Of a stretch of DNA of 64,000 bases, positions 14,101 through 29,100 are shown one piece after another. Origin of the DNA: Cymbidium sinense (Eukaryota > Streptophyta > Magnoliopsida > Asparagales > Orchidaceae); the NCBI GenBank assembly GCA_021442155.1, contig CM038214.1, positions 55,274,514-55,338,513 on the forward strand, in the 5' to 3' direction. How positions within the stretch are numbered: position 1 is the first letter of the stretch; each line of letters begins with the position of its first letter. Under the pieces are notes generated by a model. That model had not been told where the DNA came from, did not search any database, and worked only from the letters and a program-made list of their open reading frames with translations. The position numbers were made by a program, and so were the translations under genes.

Positions 14101-17100
14101 GTTAAAGTATTCCAGCAGCAAGTTTGTATGGATATTGGAAGATTTTTTTTTATTGAAAATGAGATTTTTATTAATGTTGAGAGTTGTCTGATCTTTTTGA
14201 GTATGATATGTTGTATTGAGAATTGTGATCAAGGATTCTAATCTCTAAGCATGTATGAGCTTCAAACATGGATATTGCAGGAAGAAGTGAATATTATTGA
14301 TAAGAAAATTCAAGAAATAAATAATACATGGAACAAATAAGGGTTTCAAAACTATCTCGTGGTTGGTAAGACATAACAGGTTGAAGTTTAATCAACTTTC
14401 TTATCAACGGTTCTAATTGAATGGTGTTTTTGAAATGTCTTGACATATTTAAATTTATTAAAGATACAACATTATTATTTATAATGTTTGATGTCATTGA
14501 GAAAGTTGTACAAGATCTTGTTATTCATGTGGTAATAGATAATGCAAGTGCATATAAGCTAATGTAGAGGATGTTACAACAACAACAACAACAAGCCTTT
14601 ATCCCACTGTGGGGTTAGCTACATGAATCATTTTTTTCCATTGTATTATATTAAGTGTCAAATTCTCATTTGAACTAAGATCATTTTTTATACAACATAA
14701 CCAAGCCTTTTTAGGTATACATCTATCATTCTTAACATAAGGCTCATCTAATACATCTACTCTCCTAAGTTGGTGGTTATTGGATGGTCGATATTTTATG
14801 TGACCAAATCATTTAAGGAGACTCTCTCTAATCTTATCCATCACTGGAGCTACTCCAATCTTATCACGTATATATTCATTTCGCATTCTATCTCTAAAAA
14901 TAAAGCCACTCATCCACCTGAGCATCCTCATCTCTGCAACACCTAACTTAATCTTATGGTTTCTCTTTATCGCCTAACATTCTGCATAAATCATTGCAAG
15001 ATGCTCTCCACTTCAACCATCCAACTTGAATTCTACTAACAACATCCCCATCTATTTCACCATCATTTTGAACAATAGATCTAAGATATCTAAAATGGTC
15101 ACTCTTTTTAATGACTTGGTGACCCAATGTCACAACCCCACCAATAGATCTTCAACAACTAAAATTACACTCAATATATTCAACTTTAGATCTACTTAAA
15201 CGAAAACCTTTAGACTCTAAGGTTGACCTCCATAATTTAAGCTCCTCTTAAACTCCCTGATGTAGAACATCAAGAGGAACCAAAAATTAGAGCCCAAGGT
15301 CCATTTACAAGATCTCAAGCTAAAATCCAAGAAAATTCAAGAAAGAAGTAGGCTTAGCCCATTAGCCTGTTAAGGCCCATTTCATGATTTCATCTTTTTC
15401 TTATTTATTTATATAATTTTAATTTTCTTCTAGAAACTCCATGTTTGAAATTTTGCATTTAAAATTCAAAGCATATGTGAGGTTGAATCCACATAAAAAA
15501 TGCATGACATATATGGTGTATAAAATAATTTAATTTAACGCTTCACATTAATGTGGCCACCCACTTTTCCTCCATGTTTGAATTCTTTCTTTTGAAATAT
15601 GCTTGTAATGGCTATAAATAGCCCTCTTACTTGAATGAAAGGAACTTTGGCAATTACAAAATTTTGAGTTATTCTTGTGGTTTGAGAGCTTGGTGGCCAA
15701 ACCTTGGCAATCCTTGGTGGGAAGCTTATCCAACATATCTTCTTCCTTCTCCCCAATACCCACGTTCTCTCAATCTCATCAAAGAAAAAGAAGCCCACCT
15801 CCATCAAATTTGGTATCAGAGCGAAGCCTAGAAGGAGCAGATTTAGATAAAAGTTAGCTTCAACAAAGGGAGCATCTCAAGTAATAGACTTGTCTTCAAA
15901 CTTGTGAGTTTTTCTTGAACTTGTGAGGTTAATTGATTTTCTTTTATATGATAGTTTAAATACATATTAGTAGCTTGAAGGATAGATATTGCTTGCAAGT
16001 TTATGGTGATAACATAAAATTTCAATTAGTAAGCTTATATATTTTAGTCATTTTCCAACTGAAGCCTCCTCCCTTCCAAAAAAAAAAAAAAAGAAAAAAA
16101 GAGAGCACCTTAGTGAGGTAATTCTTCACCAAATAAAATATAACCTAGCCATTAGTGCAAATCAAAATCTAATTACTTACTTTATTATCTTTGTTATTGT
16201 TTATGGTTAATTTTAGAAGTTTTTTTATTAACTTATGATAACTTTCAAAAAAAAAAAAAGGCTTGATAAATTTGAGCATTTTTCATTGCATAATTTTTTT
16301 TTTTGCATAATAATATAAATGTGTTAAACTTGGTGATTTTGGAAGCTAAACAGAACTTTGTCAAAAAGACCTAAACCTGCCTAAGGAGAGCTTGGGATTT
16401 AAGTGGTCTTCTCCCTCCTCACCTGGAAGTTCTCTTAAAAATTTCTCTTTGATTGCACAATTATATTATACTTTTTTCATTTTTTTCACTAAATTTCTTT
16501 CATATATCTTTTTTTTTCATTTAAAAAAAAAAAGAAATCTCATGGCACCAAAATCTATCTCTCAAGATCAAGTTGAAAATTTGACTAGATTAGTTGATGC
16601 TTTAGATCTTAGATCCAAGATAATGAATTAAAAACTCAACAAATATTAGAAGAAAGTAAGAATCAAATGCAAGAACTTAAAGAACAAAATCTTATTACGC
16701 GATCTACAAAATAATAGAGTACCAACTCCTCCTCCAATACCGCTCAAACCGTGCCAATAGGAATAGATGAAGAAGATTCATATCCAAACCATGTGAGAAA
16801 ATCAACCACTTGTAAGTTTAGAAATGGTGGAGAAAATTATTTTAAGACTATAGAAGAATGATCCAAGTCAAAGAGTTAAAGTAGAAGCCCAACTTCGATG
16901 GTGTACATGACCCAAATAAATTTCTTGATTGGTTAGTTCAAATGGATGAATTCTTTGATTGGTATAAAATGGATGATTATCAACGAGTTACTTTTGCTAA
17001 AATGAAATTAATAGGACGCTAAAATTTATTGGACAAATACTTTAGCTAAGAACAAAGATTAGGAAGGAACCTAACTTGGATAGAAATGAAAGAAATGTTA

Positions 17101-20100
17101 AGAGCAAAGTATTGTCTCATGATAAAATTCATAGTCGATTATTAACTTTGAGACAAAGTAATTATCTTATGGAATCTTTGAAGATCAGTTTTAGATTGTC
17201 TTGATAATGATTGTGATTAAATTTTGGACTTAGAGTGACATTAGAAATGAAGTTGAATTATTTGTGATCTTTAGAGGGAATTTCATTTGTGGTTGAACAA
17301 CAAAGAAATGCTTCTCTCTAAAACTAAAGTACCTTCCATTTCTTCATGTAGATCTATTAGACCATCCAAATGGCCCAACCACTTTGCCTAAAACTACAAT
17401 TGAGGAGCCTAAGAATCTTGAAGTAATATGTTTTAAATGTCATAAAAGGGTCATATGCAAAATCAATGTAAAGCTCAAATCTTATTTTTAGAAGAAGTTG
17501 AAAATCCAAACGACAATCTAGAAGAAGTTTATGATGACACCATTATCGATGAAGAATTAAAAATGATGACACTCATGTTAATGTGTGAGATGTCTTAGTG
17601 TAATTAAAAATGAGGCAAAAGATTGGAGGAGAAAGAACATTTTAGCATGTATGTTTTGTAATGAAAAGAGATGTAGGTTAGTTATAGATGGAGGAGTATG
17701 AATGTCATTTCAACACACACAACTCAGCTAAAATCAACCTCACCGAGCCATTTCATGTTATGGGTAAATCATACATCTCTTCCCATCACCAGTGTTTAGT
17801 TCTATTAAAATAGGAATGAGGATCAAATTTGGTGATGTTCTCCCCATGGACATTGCTCATATTCTCTTAGACGACCTGGCTATGATATGAATGTTATTCA
17901 CTATGGTAGGGAAAATACTTATGTTTTAAATAACATAAGTATTAAACTCTTACCAATAAATAGAAAAACACCCTCCATAACACCACACAAAATAACTTCG
18001 ACTTGACTGGCTCATTGAAGAAAAATGTCTTCAATTAATTATCATAGAAAATCCCCTAATACTATCTTATCATTTCGATCCTTACTTTAAAACATCTACT
18101 CTTCCTCCTTTGATAGAAATAATAGGTTTTGGAGCTTTAAATGAATTTTACGATCCATTTCTTCTTCACATATTACATATAAAAAGTCATGCCAATAAGT
18201 CTCACATATGATGTGGTCTCTTCTCTTTATGATTTTAATGATATTGCGATGAGCTTCACGTATCCTCTTAGAGACATTCAACATCTTATTGAGTTCTTAC
18301 CGGGTTCTCAACTAATCTTCCTTATAGGATGAACCCTAGCATATTGAGATTAAGAGACAAGTTGAGGAATTATTAAGAAAGGGTTTTATTCAGAGAGTCT
18401 TAGCCATGCGGTTCCGGCATTATTAACTCCAAAAGATGGAACATGGCGAATGTGTTGAACGTAGCAATAAATAAAATTACTATCAAATATAGGTTTTATT
18501 CCCCGATTAGATGATATGTTAGATTTAATCTCGAGCAAATTTTTTTCAAAGATTGATCTAAAAGTGGATATCATCAAATTGATTAGATCGAGAGATGAGT
18601 GGAAAGGCGACTTTTAAGACCGATGGACTTTATGAATGCATCTTGACTTTCAAATGCTCACAAACATTTATGAGATTAATGAATCTTCTTAAACCCTATA
18701 TAGGTAAATTTTTGGTGGTGTATTTTGATGATATTCTAATTTTTAGTCAGTGAAAATGAACATCTACACCTACAAATAGTATTTATTTTAGACAAGAGAA
18801 ATACATTAATTTAAAAAAGTGTTTCTTTTTGGGAGTAATCTTTTTTAGCTTTATTATATCCATCTTGAACTTAAACATCCTTCTAAAGTAAAATAATCTT
18901 AGGGCCATCACTAAAAGTTTCTTGAAGTTAGAAACTTTCATGGTTTAGCCACTTTTATCGAGATTTATTAAAATTTTAGTACCATTGTTCTAACTAATAA
19001 TACTAAAATTAGATAAATTTTGTTGGACTTAATGCAAAGGCCTTAGAAAATTAAAGTTCTTATCACTTACACTTGATGTACTTCGATTTCTAAAGCCTTT
19101 GAAGTTACATGTGATGCTTGGTGGGATAGGTGGAATTTTGAGTCAAGAGAATCATCCTATAGCATTCTTTAGTGAAAAGTTAAATGAAGCCAAACAATGA
19201 TATTCCACTTATGATAGAGAGTTTTATGCTGTAATTCAATCCTTAAGGCATTGGCGACACTATCTCTTACATAGAGAATTTATATTTAATTATGATCATC
19301 ATGCCTTAAAATTCATTAATACTCAACAAAAATTAAGTCATAGGCATGCAAAATGGGTTGAATTTTTACAAGACTACTCTTTTGTTCTAAAGCATAAGCA
19401 CTGAGAATAAACCTCGATGCTTTATCTAGAAACTAATGATTTCCTCTTTAGAATTGAGAATCCGGATTTTAAGAATTAAAGATGATTATGTGTGCCGATT
19501 TTCACTTTATCTTGAACATCTAGAAAAAACCAATAACTTTACAAGGGACATTCTTGATAACAAATGTGTATTTATATAAAGGAAAACAATTATGCATTCC
19601 TCGATCTTCTCTTGAGAATTTCTTATCAGAGCTACATCTTTGGGGGTGTATTTTGGAAAGGATAAGGCCATATGTTTATTAGAAAATAGATTTTATTGGC
19701 CTTCATTAAAAGCGAGATGTTCAAAATTAGTGGCTCGATGTTTAATTTGTTGAAACTATCAAACAGGCAATACACATCATGGGGCGGGGACCTATCAATG
19801 GATTTTATTTTAGGATTACTGGGCTAGGGACATGATAGTATTTTGTTGTAGTGGATAGATTCTCAAAATGGCTCATTTCTTACCTTGTTCAAAACCAATG
19901 ATGCTTATATAGCTAAATTATTTTTTAAGGAAATAGTCTGACTCACTTTAACCATTGTTTAGATAGGGATGTTAAGTTTGTCTCATATTTTGGAAAATAT
20001 TATGGAAATTATTAGGAACCAAATTAAAATTTTCTTACTTTCACCTGTGATGGACAAGCGTAGTTAATCATTAGAAAATTTGTAGATGCTTTGGTAAAAG

Positions 20101-23100
20101 CTTAGGAAATTGGGATTTACATTTGCCAACCTCAATTTACTTTATAATAAATCTTTCTGACTACAAAAAATCACCATTTGAGATAGTCACATGGTCAAAA
20201 CCGACGATTGATGTTGCAAACCTCATCTCATGTATTTTACGATGCGGATTCTCATTTGTTAATGATTTTCAAAGCCTCCATGAAGATATAAGAAAGCAAA
20301 TTACTATAAGTAATGAAAATTATGCAGGCAAATCATAATCGTTCAAAAAAGAATATAAAGATTATGTATTGATTGATTCGAGGCGTTATCAAACCACTGA
20401 TATAAGAAATTACATGCAGCTTGTGGCCCATTTAGAATTCTCAAGAAAATTGGAACTAATGCTTATCACCTTGATTTCGATATGCTCATTCATCCAGGTT
20501 ATTAATATTGAAGATATTATCATCTAAGGAACTAGAAACCTCCACTTATTGGGTAACTCTTTAGCGAGATATACTTGCCCGTCTTTCTCTTTCCTGAAGT
20601 TGACTATATTATCAGAGGAAGCACCCATTAATCCGAAACATCGGTTTAGTTCATTGGAAGAATAAACCACCGGTGAACACATGGTTGACTGTCTTGATTT
20701 GGAGAAGTTAGCCACAATTAGTAGAAGATTTCTTAAATTTTAACTCTAGGGCGTTCAATTGAGCCAAGGAGTTGATGTAGACATCAAGAGGAACCAAAAT
20801 TAGAGCCGAGGTCCATTTACAAGATCTCTAAAATCAAGAAAATTGAAGTAGAAGCTTTGCTATTGAGGCCCATTTCATGATTTCATCTTTTTCTTATTTA
20901 TTTATGTAATTTTAATTTTCTTAGAAACTCCATGTTTGAAATTTTACATTTAAAATTCAAAGCGTGACATGTGATGGTTGAATCCACATAAAAATGACAT
21001 GGGTGGTTGGCATAAAATAATGAGGATTTAATCTTCATTAATGTACCACCCACTTTTCCTATGTTTTTTTCTTTGAAATATCTTTGTAATGGTATAAATA
21101 GCCCTCTTACTTGAATGAAAGGAACTTTTGGCAATTGCAAAATTTTTGATTCTTGTGGTTTGAGAGCAGTGGCCAACGGCAATCTTGGGGTAGTTATCCA
21201 ACATATCTTCTTCCTTCTCCCCCAATACCCACGTTCTCTCAATCTCATCAAAAGAAAGAAGCCCACCTCCATCACTCCCTCTCTAGTCTTATCAACAAGA
21301 AGAATATCATCAGCAAAAAGCATACATCAAGGTACATCCTCCTGTAAATGCCCAGTGAAAACATCCATAACTAAAGCAAAATGATATGGGCTTAAAGCGA
21401 TCCTTATTGTAATCAAATGAAATAGGAAGATATTTGATCAATCTTCCTTGTGTTTGTATATAAGCAATAGCTCTAGTATACATATCCTTAATGACTTGAA
21501 TATAACTAATATTAACTTCTTTCATTTCTATAACTCTCCAAAGCACTTCTCTTGTAACTTTATCATATGCTTTCTCTAAATCAACAAATATTCTATGTAG
21601 ATCCTCCTTGCCTTCTCTATACTTCTCCATCAAATCTATCAACAAATGTATAATATCCATAGCAGACCAACCCAGCATGAAACCAAATTGATTTTGAGAA
21701 ACTTTTGTATTGCATTGTAACCCATGCTCAATTACTCTCTCGTATAATTTTAATGCATGACACATTAAATTAATTCTTCTAAAATTTGCACACTATTGTG
21801 CATCACCTTTATTCTTAAAAATAGTAACCAAGAAAATCATTCTCCACTCATATAACATCTTTTGTCTTAAAATAATATTAAAAAGATTAGTGAGCTAGAA
21901 ATTCTTTGATCTCCTAAGCATTTTCACATTTCTATTGCAATATCATCAGTTCATATTGTTTTTCCACAATTCATTTTATTTAAGGCATCTTCAACTTCAA
22001 TTATTAAAATGATGATAAAATAAATTCTCTATCTTAGTTTAGCGTACTAGATCACGATCAATCGTCTTACAACCTTCAATGAAAAGTTTATTAAAATATT
22101 TCATCCATCAGATTCATATCCTCTCTAAGAAAAAATACTTTATAATTATCATTAATGCATCTCACTTCTAAATCTTCACATCTCTCTCTTTTCTTTAATT
22201 TATAAATACATCTTTCACCCTCTTTGGAATCAATCTACAATATAAATCACTAAAATTGAATTTTTTTTTTTTTGCATTATACGAAAACGCTAAAGTGATC
22301 TTGTCAAAATGATATCCTGCAAAAGTGATAAACATCGGTCAACTCGGCGAGAATGGTTGATGAAAAGTGTCCTATGATGGGCTTTTTTCAAGTCTATAAA
22401 TAATGTAAAAGAATAAAACAAAGAACTTAGGTTGAGAATAATCTGCTTATAATGAGATTTGAGAAATTATTGATAGGAATGGAACAATCAATTATATTGT
22501 GATTTGCATTTTGTTGGATATATTCTAAATCCTTAAGCTACTAATATAACATAAGTTAGTGGAATGAGTGGTTAACTTCACAAAAAGGAGATGATTTTTT
22601 AATTTTTATTTCTTGATGATTTGCCAGCATATAATGAATGAGTGGTTAATCAAAATGAGAAAGAAAATGAATAAAGTGTGTTGGATCAGATGATTATGAA
22701 AATATTGAAATTTATGCCATAAATATAACATAAGTTAGTGAAAGTTACAATAGATTCATCAAACATAAATATGAAAAGATATTAAATATCTCAAAAAGTC
22801 AATAACATATATTCATTATGAAATATGTGATAAATTATTTTTTAATGTCAACATATTATAAGTGTACTTATTATAATAAGCTTGATGCAACAAAGAACAA
22901 AGCAAGTGTTTGATGAGAAAAAAATTAAATGAAGTGACTCACATGTTGCTAGAGAGTATAATAGAGTCATCAAATATCACAAATGATTCATTAAAAAAAT
23001 GTTAAATTATTAGTAGAGATATAATGATAATATTTATTTTTAGGGCATAAAAGACTTAGGGCTTTAAAAGATTTCAATTAGAATTTAATTTTATCTTAAG

Positions 23101-26100
23101 CTACTAATTCTTATGTTTTTTTTTTTTTTTTTGAATTTGGAACATCTATTCAATAATTTGAACTTTATGTGTTTTTTATTGTTCTTTATGAATTATGAAA
23201 ATATTGAAATTTATGCCGTAAATATAACATAAGTTAGTGGAAATTATAATAGATTCATCAAATATAAATATGAAAAGATATTAAATATCTCAAAAAGTCA
23301 ATAACATATATTCATTATGAAATATGTGATAAATTATTGTTTAATGTCAACATATTATAAGTGTGCTTATTATAATAAGCTTGATGCAACCAAGAACAAA
23401 ACGATAGTGTTGGATGAGAAAAAAATTAAATGAAGTGACTCACATGTTGCTAGAGAGTATAATAAACTCATCAAATATCACAAATGATTCATTAAAAAAT
23501 GTTAAATTATTAGTAGAGATATAATGATAATATTTATTTTTAGGGCATAAATGACTTAGGACTTTAAAGATTTCAATTAGAATTTAGTTTTATCTTAAGC
23601 TACTAATTCTTATGTTTTTTTTTATATATTTGGAACATCTATTCAGTAATTTGAACTTTGTGTTTTTCATTGTTCTTTACGAATTAATTTTTTTTAATTT
23701 ATTTTATGTATTTTTACTATTTTTTTTATAATTCATGACTTTTTTTATTTGTTTTTTGAAACCTACTCAGTTTGATTTGAAACATACTTTTTGATTTAAT
23801 TTAGGAAATTGCCTTGATTCCCAATGAAGCTTTTTTAAACCTTTGAGCTAGAGAGGTTGACGTACTAGGCATGCATGTTATTATTCAAGTACATGCATTT
23901 TCAATTTTTTTATCTTAATAATTGGGTCCGCGGATGGTGTATCTAGCATGTATTAGACACAACATAGTCTACAATATACCTCATTATATTGTTCATTATA
24001 TTAATTAAAAATAAAATTCACTAAAACTCTCATTTATTAATTTATCAGAAATAGTATTTCTATCATTCCACAGTGCATTATAGAAGGAAATGCTGGTTTC
24101 TCGTTGCTTTTTGGAAGAACTCCACAGGAGAGATACCTACTTCCTCAACATTTTATGCTTCTATCACCATGACTAGATTTTTAGCTTAAAGGTATTCTAG
24201 TAGGGACCTTTTCTCCATTCAGGTGCAAGCAAGTGTTTTTTTCCACTGGTGTTGCTAGTTTTTCTAGTTCAAATCATAGTACGCATTGTGTTGTACTGCT
24301 CAGTTACACTTAGTTTAATATTGGTGCGAGCTTTCTGAAGTGCCATTCATTTGTCTATGTGACGTTTGCTTCATGCTTCTGCGTTAACCATCGTTTTTCA
24401 AACTTCAGAAAAATACTATGACAGGATCCAGGTAGTCATAGAGAGAAAGTACTAGTATAGCATGTTCTTCTAATTTGCTCACTATTGTTCATGATATTCT
24501 AGTTTTTTTTGGCAAAGGCTGCAGCTGCATCTGTTGTTTCTTACAGGTTATTGGAAGTGACGAAGGCCCAATTGAGTCCTCAATAGCTAGTGATGCCGAT
24601 GAACTAGACTCTGATTTTTGGGATAAAGACTTTGAATCCCAGGTACTTTACTTCGATTGTTTGCTGGAAAAAGTAGAGATGTGCAGGTTACTGGTGGATT
24701 TTTTGTATTTGGAATGCTATTATTTGTGATATTGCGAGTATTGACGTGTCTTGGACCAGCCCAAATCTTCCATAGTACTGATGCTTATTGCTTATATTTT
24801 GCATATAAGAATGAGTTTTCTTTCATTGTTTTTAAACCAAAAAAAAAAAAAATGCCCTCGAACTACAAATGAAAATGATATTTTTATGTAAATTATTTGT
24901 TTTTTATTTAAATGTATATGAAAGCCTTGAATGTAACTACAAAATTTCATGTTCATCCTTCTTTTGCTTAGTTCCCTCACCCAGTCATGCTTTATGAATG
25001 CGTAGTAGCATCTAATTGGATTAGAAATTGATGCATGTGACATTTTTACATCATGTTTGATTAACCACAAGTTTTATACCTACTTAGAAGTGGATCAAAA
25101 ATTAATTATGTCATGCCCCACAAAGGCCCTCTTGATTAAACGTAAGGCTTGACAGAGACGGGTACACCTTGGCTAATTGAATCTACCACCATCACTCATT
25201 TTGAAACTTCACACACCATAACAGAGTGAGAGAGAAATTCAATCACTAGAATGACCTAAACCCACGCATTCAACACTAATCAAAACTTTCAGAGACCCAA
25301 TAAGATGATACCAGTTAAATGAGTGAAAGAATTCCAAAATATTTCATTTATTCAACTATAGAGTTCATAATCAATACTGATGTTTGCATTCTAATATTAA
25401 ACTTTTATTATAAGTATTACCTTGATATGCTTCATATCTTATCGAATTTATGCATCAAAATATAGGATGATCGATTCAAAACTTGATCAGTACTCAAGTT
25501 TATCTTTTCCTCTACCTGAAACAACTAGAGTAATTTTTGGGGAGTTATAAAGTTTAGTAAGATAACAACTCTAATATAGAATTCAATTATTTAAGAAATT
25601 AAAGCAACATGATACGGTAGTCATGAACTGGATATAATTATTAAAATAATAAACATAGTCTAGTCCAATGCATTGCTTGTAATTATTAATAATTGAAATT
25701 CTTGATTAGCATTGACACCGTTCTCGAATACTGAAGAGGTGACAAGGTAAAGCAAGAGCTGGGGTTACGAACAAAACCTGAAAATAAGGGAGGTTTTCTG
25801 TTAACCGGCCGTTGGCAACACCCGAAATTCCTTTTCTCTGTTTGAACTGCTGTGTGATGGAAGATAAACACCTGATTATGGGATTGGACAGCAGCAAATG
25901 CGTTGAAGGCCACTCCCCAACTGCATTGTGACTCAAGTGGGTCCCGGTATAAGCTTTGAAATGCTGATTTGGTGCTGTCTGGAACGAAATAGAGGGAAAA
26001 GACGCCCTGAAATTTAGGAAAAAGACCAGAAAACATTGCAATAACAGCAGGTAGGAAAGGAAGATTCAGTGTGCGGATGATGCCGGATAAGCATTAATTG

Positions 26101-29100
26101 ATTTGGTACTTTGATTCGATCAAGATACAAGTACACCACTCGTTCTAATCAACAAACTGGTCTCCAAAAGGAGTAAAACAGGGAAACAATCTTTCAAATC
26201 TCAAAACAACAAAAATTCCCCTCCTAAAACACAACTATTTATTTATATCAACAAGAAAAACCTTAATTAAAAGACTAGGAGACTGTTTGTTTTGCTGCAA
26301 AATTAGTGTATTGTATTTAGAAAACAAAATTTTTGAAAATTCTGGTGTTTGGATTGATAAATTTGAATTGCAATGTAAAATTTCATTGCATTTCAAATTC
26401 ACTATTTAGTTCAAATTCAATGTATTTGTAATTCACCCAAATTGGGTGAATTTCAAATACACCACTCAGTTTAAAGTGAAACGCCATCCACCATTGCTAT
26501 GCCGCCCAGTCACCACCCACTGCATGATCGTTGCCACCACCACAACCACTTCGATACGCCGCACCATGGTCGGTCGGGACCACCATCATCGATGACTCTC
26601 ATCAGCGCCAACCACTACCGCACCCCACTCTTTCTACGCACCAAATACATTACATTACATTTACTTTACTAAATAAGAAAAAATAAATCCCTGCATTTAT
26701 AGGATTTTCAACTAAAACATTATAAAGTATCCAGAATACACTGCGTTTACTTTACACTATATTTCTTTTTCAGGCAATCAATATGTCCCAAAGTAAAGCA
26801 GATTTTAGCAAAAAACCAAAACCGGCCTTAGTTCAAATGAATTGGTTTAGGTAGGACAGGTTTCTTCCTCGTCATACACGTGGGCATGTCTAGCATGCTT
26901 CGCCCTTACTCTACTCCAGCGCCAAGTGACGTGGCATAATAATAAATAAAGTAATTATTGTAAAAGGACTTTAAAAAAGAGATGTAAGCCATCCAAATGT
27001 TATATCACTGTATTAATCAAGCATACATATGTCAACATAATAGATTAATTACATAATAACATTCATTTGCTTATTTTATATATTTCTTAATAGAGAATAT
27101 CTTACTTTACCCTCAGTATATATATCATGTGTGGATATCTTAGTTCATTGCTTATCATAAAATAATAACATATATCTGGCCCACACCATATATCATAAGA
27201 TCAAAACTAAGGTTTTATTTATAAAATTCAATAGAGTCCAAGTAAAATCCAACATTATCATTATTGAGTAACTTGAGGAATCTTTTGTCTCGATAGTGGC
27301 TCATTTTATTGCCATAGGTGAATGTTATTAGTAACATATCATTCTCAATCTATCCTACATAAAGATGACCTTGCTTGAACATAATATTTTTTCATTGTTG
27401 AACATTTACTTACATAGATCATTCTTTGTAAGTATCCAATCAACATGGCACCTTAATATGTAATTTATAAATGCAAGATGTCCTACTCTTGAAATTCAAT
27501 AATTTAATCAAGCAATAATACACTCATAATTCTTCAACATTTGCATTTTATAAATTAAATTTTGTTTAATCATTTAATCATGAAGAGTATGACATAGACA
27601 TGCACTTTATAATATGAAGATTTTGTAATGCTTTGTTTACCTACAGATTTAAATAAATATAAATTTAAATGCACTTATTTCCTAAATTAGAGCATACCCA
27701 AGTAACGATCGACGTCAAAACAAACAAATTTTTATCCATACAAACTTGTATATGTTATATATGAAATGTTTGCAAATTTTCTTAATTTACCAACATAAAT
27801 TTAATTCAAAAATAATTTCAAAATAATCATTTACCTCAAAATCACTTCTTATATAAGTTGCAATGCCTACTACTTCAATTCGAAATCGATGCCTTTGACA
27901 AATTACCAAAACATTAAGCTTTATCTCAAAAACCCCACCTTTCTTTTTTTTCCCCCCAACTCTTGCCCTTCAGCATACTTTTGGTTTCTGCTTTCCAGAT
28001 GAATACGGGATATGTTAGCTTGTATTTTTTTTGTACTATTTTATTTATATTAATGCAAATGCAATACTTCAAGGATGAATACGGGATATGAAAAATCAGG
28101 GATTTATGCTAACTTGGTTTATATAATATAAAGTACTTATATTAATATAATTTAATTCTTTTTAAATTAATCTTGACTGTAGCTTCAAGTCAGCCGCTAC
28201 TAGTAAGATTGACACCGTTCTTGGGTAAACAATAAGGTATACTAGGTCATACCAAGAGCTATAAAATGACAAAACCTCAAATTGGAGGTGAGATCCTTTG
28301 ACCGGCTGTATTGGAGGATCAAAATTGGGTAATATGAAGGCTTGGCGGTAGGAAACAAGGCTGGACAGGGCTAAATTCCTCTGGACCTACGATTGGTTTG
28401 ATCTTGAAAAGTAGAGCTGCTGCGGGCAGGCAGTCGGAATGAAAAACCTGCAGCAGGAATGAGGTTTGGCTGCAGGTAGGTGCAGGCGTCTACCTGGTCG
28501 GAGGTATCAGGAGCAATTTGGTGAGATTCCGGTGTGCTTGTTGATTCTCTGTCAAGTTACAGCTTCACCCCTTTACGAAGAATAGGATACAACACCTACG
28601 GAGGAGAGAAAACAAAGAATAATATTCTTCTAATCTCAGAATGCAAAATGAATCTTAATACACATAAGAACCTATTTATATTAATAAATCAAACCCTAAT
28701 CAAAAGAGAAGCTGAACTGCAGCATTAGCACAATTAATAACTACATCATAAAGCCTCTGAACCTAATCGTCTCTTGATTTCAAAAGTATCCTGAACTTCA
28801 ATCCCAGATCAATGGCAGCCTTCTCCTTTTATGGTGGCCAAATAAGACAATAGTGATTGCAATAGTGGTATGATGGCCTTTTTCTTTATAATGGTAGCAT
28901 GAATTGGACAAAACGACTTCATAGTAGTTTTTTTATCCCTTGGGATGGGAAAGCCCAAATTAGGTCCTGATTAATTAAATTTGATCGGTGGTAGTAAATC
29001 TTGGTGTTCTTTTTCTTCTTTTCTTCTTTCGTGGTAGCATAGGAGTTTGAACACTTTTGTCTGTTCACCATTCTATGTGCACAATTTCACTTCTTTCTAA

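Larger units (their letters stand above)
15258..21274 (+). mobile_element. Ty3/gypsy LTR retrotransposon, decayed, with target-site duplication
   Basis: Two LTRs (15258-15806 and 20773-21274) start with TGATGTAG and end with CCATCA. CTCCC flanks the element at 15253-15257 and 21275-21279. A primer-binding site TGGTATCAGAGC (15811-15822), complementary to initiator Met-tRNA, follows the first LTR. A purine-rich tract precedes the second. Each LTR has a TATA box (15613, 21093). The internal region reads in broken + strand frames as gag (ATG near 16542), reverse transcriptase with YFDDILIFS (about 18720-18745), RNase H (about 19120-19400) and integrase (about 19640-19930). The order RT, RNase H, integrase defines Ty3/gypsy. 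Many stops and frameshifts make it non-functional. Confidence 0.92.
14576..22300 (-). mobile_element. RTE-type LINE split by a nested Ty3/gypsy insertion
   Basis: The LINE begins at its 3' tail, an (ACA)n run at 14576-14595 (TTG repeats on the minus strand, usual for plant RTE elements), runs to 15257 and resumes at 21275. Between them sits the LTR element at 15258-21274. The resumed part codes on the minus strand for reverse transcriptase: [15 protein letters not shown] near 21280-21323 and, in 21310-21765, the box [17 protein letters not shown]. It decays after about 22300. The nested element duplicated CTCCC on insertion. Confidence 0.85.

Noticed and set aside
20898..21323. Minus-strand open frame of 141 codons starting with a FADD motif
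   Set aside because: It is a chimera: the first part is LINE reverse transcriptase and the rest is antisense LTR joined by the nested insertion. Not a gene.
25686..26041. Two minus-strand open frames of 116 and 111 codons
   Set aside because: They overlap almost fully in different frames, lie in an LTR-like segment of an intron and show no known domain.
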